Source of the DNA: Tubulinosema ratisbonensis | Taxonomy: Eukaryota > Microsporidia > Tubulinosematidae | Direction of reading: 5' to 3' | DNA length: 20,478 nucleotides | NCBI GenBank assembly: GCA_004000155.1 | Contig: RCSS01000191.1 | Location: 1 to 20,478 of the forward strand | Shown: piece by piece, positions 17,807 to 20,478 of the stretch | Layout: every line of letters begins with the position of its first letter | Numbering within the stretch: the first letter of the stretch is position 1 | Position numbers and translations under genes: made by a program | Notes under the pieces: model-generated | What the model saw: only the letters and a program-made list of their open reading frames with translations | Database searches by the model: none | What the model was told of the DNA's origin: nothing

Positions 17807-19500
17807 GAATAGAGATATTATTAAAAATTATTAACCTATTTATACTTTTTTTGTTAAACTAAATTACTATTTTTTGATTAATCAATCAACCACCAAATTG
17901 ATAAATTATTCTAATTCGGAGTTATTATTTATAAAAATTGTATAAGTTATAGGTTTATCAGGTTTTAAACCCTTTAATTAAAAATTGAAATTCAATTATT
18001 ACAACGATTTTTGTAAGTATTATTGATTTATTTAAAAAATTCGATCCTAATTAAGTTTATACAATAAGCCAATAAAAAAAGATTTAAAAACTAAGATCTT
18101 TTGATTTGTAAAATTTTTTAAGTACGTTTTAAAATGAACATTTTGATCAAAAATAGAAATTGATAAAAAAGAAAGAAGCTATTGTCTTTAAAACCATGAT
18201 AAAAGATAATAATTGCTCTAGATTGAATATTAAATGTTATTAATGTTAAATAATGAAATCAAAAAAATATTTTTGATCTCATTATTTAGTTTAACTTAGT
18301 AATAGGTTGTGATTAAAAATAGGCATAAATGTAATAATTTTACAGATTAGGAAGTAGTATGTGGTCACTAATGTTAAAAATAATAATAATGTTTGTAAAA
18401 TAATCTAATTGCAATATTAATGATAATCAGGTTTGGTTAACGACTCAAAAATTATTTTTCGTCAAAAATATTTATGTTATTTAAAAGGATTTTAAGTTAC
18501 ATATATTAAAACAAAAAACGGTAAAACTTTACACAAAAGTGTTTTAAAAATTTATCAAAAAATATTATTATAATTTTTATCATTAAAAAACGTTTCGTAC
18601 GAAATAGACTCGAAAAGAATGCAAACACTTCATGCAAAATTTTATCTTTTTATCTTATCTTTGACAAATTCCCTTGTTTTAGAATTGATACCTTTTTAAA
18701 AATAAAGTTTTGCAAACTAATAAAGCGTAGCCAAATTCTTTAAAATTTAAAACAAACGAATAAGTAGAAAGTATGAACCTAGATTATCAATTAACTTAAA
18801 TATTTTTACTATTCATTTCTAATGAACCTTTAAATTAAAGAATCAAACTAAATTTGCTAAACCTGAAAAGTTATGAATATTGCAAAACTTATTTGAATAA
18901 AGAACAAATACTAGAATAAAGATTAAATTGTCAGATTTTAATCGATTTAGGTATTATTGCTTCGACGCTTATAATATACAACTAAAAGGTTACTGTTACA
19001 TTCTTGCTCAGATCAAATTTTAAATTTTTAATTTCAACTATTTTGTAAACAATCATGTAAAATGTTTTCATTCTTACCAAAACAAAACTTGATTTTAATT
19101 TTAGTTTGGCTAAAAAAATGATATTTATCAGATGTGAGCTAAAAAATATACAATCTTTACTTTTGTTTTCAAGCTCCCATTATAAATCTATAATCGTACC
19201 TTAAAGTATAATAAAATTTCAAACCTATGAAGATAACTGATATTTCTTCATTTAACCCTACTAAAAAAGAAAAATATTTTATTTATAAGATCAATATTGT
19301 AAATTTAGGATTATACAAAAAAATTCTTAAATAAAAGCAAAGAAGAAAATAATTTATGAACAGGATTATTGCAAACTGATGTTTTAAATATAGAGTTGCA
19401 AAATACAGTTTTAAGCCTTTTTTAATTACAATTCTTAAGTCTACTGCTTTCTATATTTACCTAATCTTAAGCCCTTTCCATGAAACTATATAAATTATAC
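17807..19500. other. AT-rich spacer
   Basis: About 1.7 kb without a coding-like ORF. It holds a long hairpin at 18247-18288 and a 12-base perfect palindrome TTTCGTACGAAA at 18593-18604. The bases next to 17807 should contain the promoter of the minus-strand secreted-protein gene. Confidence 0.55.
18247..18288. repeat. 19-bp inverted repeat (hairpin)
   Basis: TAAATAATGAAATCAAAAA (18247-18265) pairs with TTTTTGATCTCATTATTTA (18270-18288) at 18 of 19 positions around a 4-base loop. It may be a small hairpin element, the core of a miniature transposon, or a structured transcript end. No target duplication was identified. Confidence 0.5.
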
Positions 19501-20478
19501 TAAAAAATNANANGTGTCACTTCATTNTTTGTTTTAANCAAAAAATTGGCAANAANATAAAATCTTTAAAAAATNGTTAACCAGAAAAGCNANAGCTNAA
19601 AAANGACATCAANGNAANAATTTNTAATAAAATTGTCGTGCAAAATATAATTTTNNNATTTTNACAAATGCTANTAAATTTNTATTTTTTCGTCTTTTTT
19701 TCCTTATCATATANAACGTCCCCTAAAAATCTAAAGAATAATNCATAAANATTATGNTTNATACCATGACTNTTTCGATAAAAAGAAATTTATAAATATG
19801 NTAATTTTTTCCCAGNNATGTNACAAAATTTGNAAAGAANCGTCAATAGAATTNNTTTAATAAANTTTTANCNATGTAAATATGCTTTTTGTNTTNTAAG
19901 ATTTNATTTTNGGTTAAGAACTTTATATTTAGAGATCAAATNTCNNATGTTTNAGTCCTGAATGTCAANNNNTATTTNATTTTCTGANTAAAAATTATAA
20001 AAANTNTACNNCNTTATTAATTTANTTATATTTATCTTTAATCTTCTTTCTTCTTGAATCTCATGTNGTTTCGTTCNATCTTTNTTCATAAGTGTAATGT
20101 TNNGTTTTTAAGATATTACAAAATTATTNAAATAATTAATAATTTNATNNTNGTCNNATTCAAAAACATTTGTTTGTTGTATTTTNAGTTATTACTNTAA
20201 AAAAACCTAATTNNCGCAAGATGNNTTTATTTTTGTATTCAGANCTTTGTTTTTAATTAAATAATTTTTNGATGTAAAGCATTNTTATTTTNAATTAACA
20301 NTTGAGANAAATATTTTACTATCTATTTTTCTAANTAAGNNAGCTTAAAAATNNGNTTTTTGATATCAGTNTAAAATATNNGAATAAAAGCTNAAATTTA
20401 TNNNAACTANCTGCTATAAAATTAATACTTTTGTTTTAAANTNCTTTATATATTAAAATACAAACAGAACAAACTCAC
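19501..20478. other. Low-quality sequence with scattered Ns
   Basis: Well over 50 isolated Ns or short N groups are spread through nearly 1 kb, whereas the preceding 19.5 kb holds only three. Reading frames here are unreliable; one minus-strand open stretch at 19868-20089 exists mainly because the Ns hide stops. I annotate no gene. Confidence 0.8.

Noticed and set aside
19868..20089. Minus-strand ORF full of unknown residues
   Set aside because: The Ns mask possible stops; no coding evidence.
1..20478. CRISPR array or other regularly spaced repeats
   Set aside because: No regularly spaced direct repeats were seen, and the sequence is eukaryotic in character.

Overview
The window is very AT-rich, gene-poor eukaryotic DNA that most likely comes from a microsporidian with an expanded genome. 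Three things point there: intronless ORFs with compact proteins, a CCC motif a few bases upstream of several ATGs (a described microsporidian start-proximal signal), and short hydrophobic leader peptides on Lys/Phe/Ile/Asn-rich proteins of no recognised family. The long AT-rich gaps (roughly 30% of the window is recognisable coding sequence) recall large-genome species such as Edhazardia aedis, but the species is an inference.

Layout. Positions 29-339 (minus) hold a broken, unidentified coding relic. From about 1.0 to 10.2 kb lies a same-strand, dispersed tandem family of three diverged paralogues (1033-2220, 6347-7540, 9041-10220), called A, B and C here. Each encodes about 392-397 aa with a short N-terminal hydrophobic leader, an aligned Leu-Trp near residue 100 and a long hydrophobic C-terminal core. 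B is intact. A carries two compensating frameshifts near its 3' end. C carries one frameshift in a T8 run just after its ATG, which hides the leader. Between A and B are a polytopic membrane protein (3076-3846) and a possible secreted-protein relic (4926-5224). Just upstream of C are a possible small tail-anchored protein on the minus strand (8688-8906) and a nested inverted repeat.

From 10.6 to 11.25 kb (minus) there is a second unidentified coding relic. At 11858-12367 is a compact LisH/CTLH/CRA protein resembling Gid8 of the GID/CTLH ubiquitin ligase. Immediately beyond it, on the minus strand (13935 to 12571), lies a heavily decayed Mutator-like (MULE) transposase that still shows its FLYWCH zinc-finger region, the C-x2-H motif and the C-terminal region. 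It is best seen by stitching frames, because no single ORF reveals it. After 2.8 kb without a gene comes a secreted Lys/Phe-rich protein on the minus strand (17806 to 16745). The last kilobase is full of single Ns and cannot be annotated.

No operon or pathway links the genes. The themes are a lineage-specific secreted or membrane-associated family, a housekeeping ubiquitin-ligase subunit, and dead mobile or coding DNA that stands out as less AT-rich islands in the gaps.
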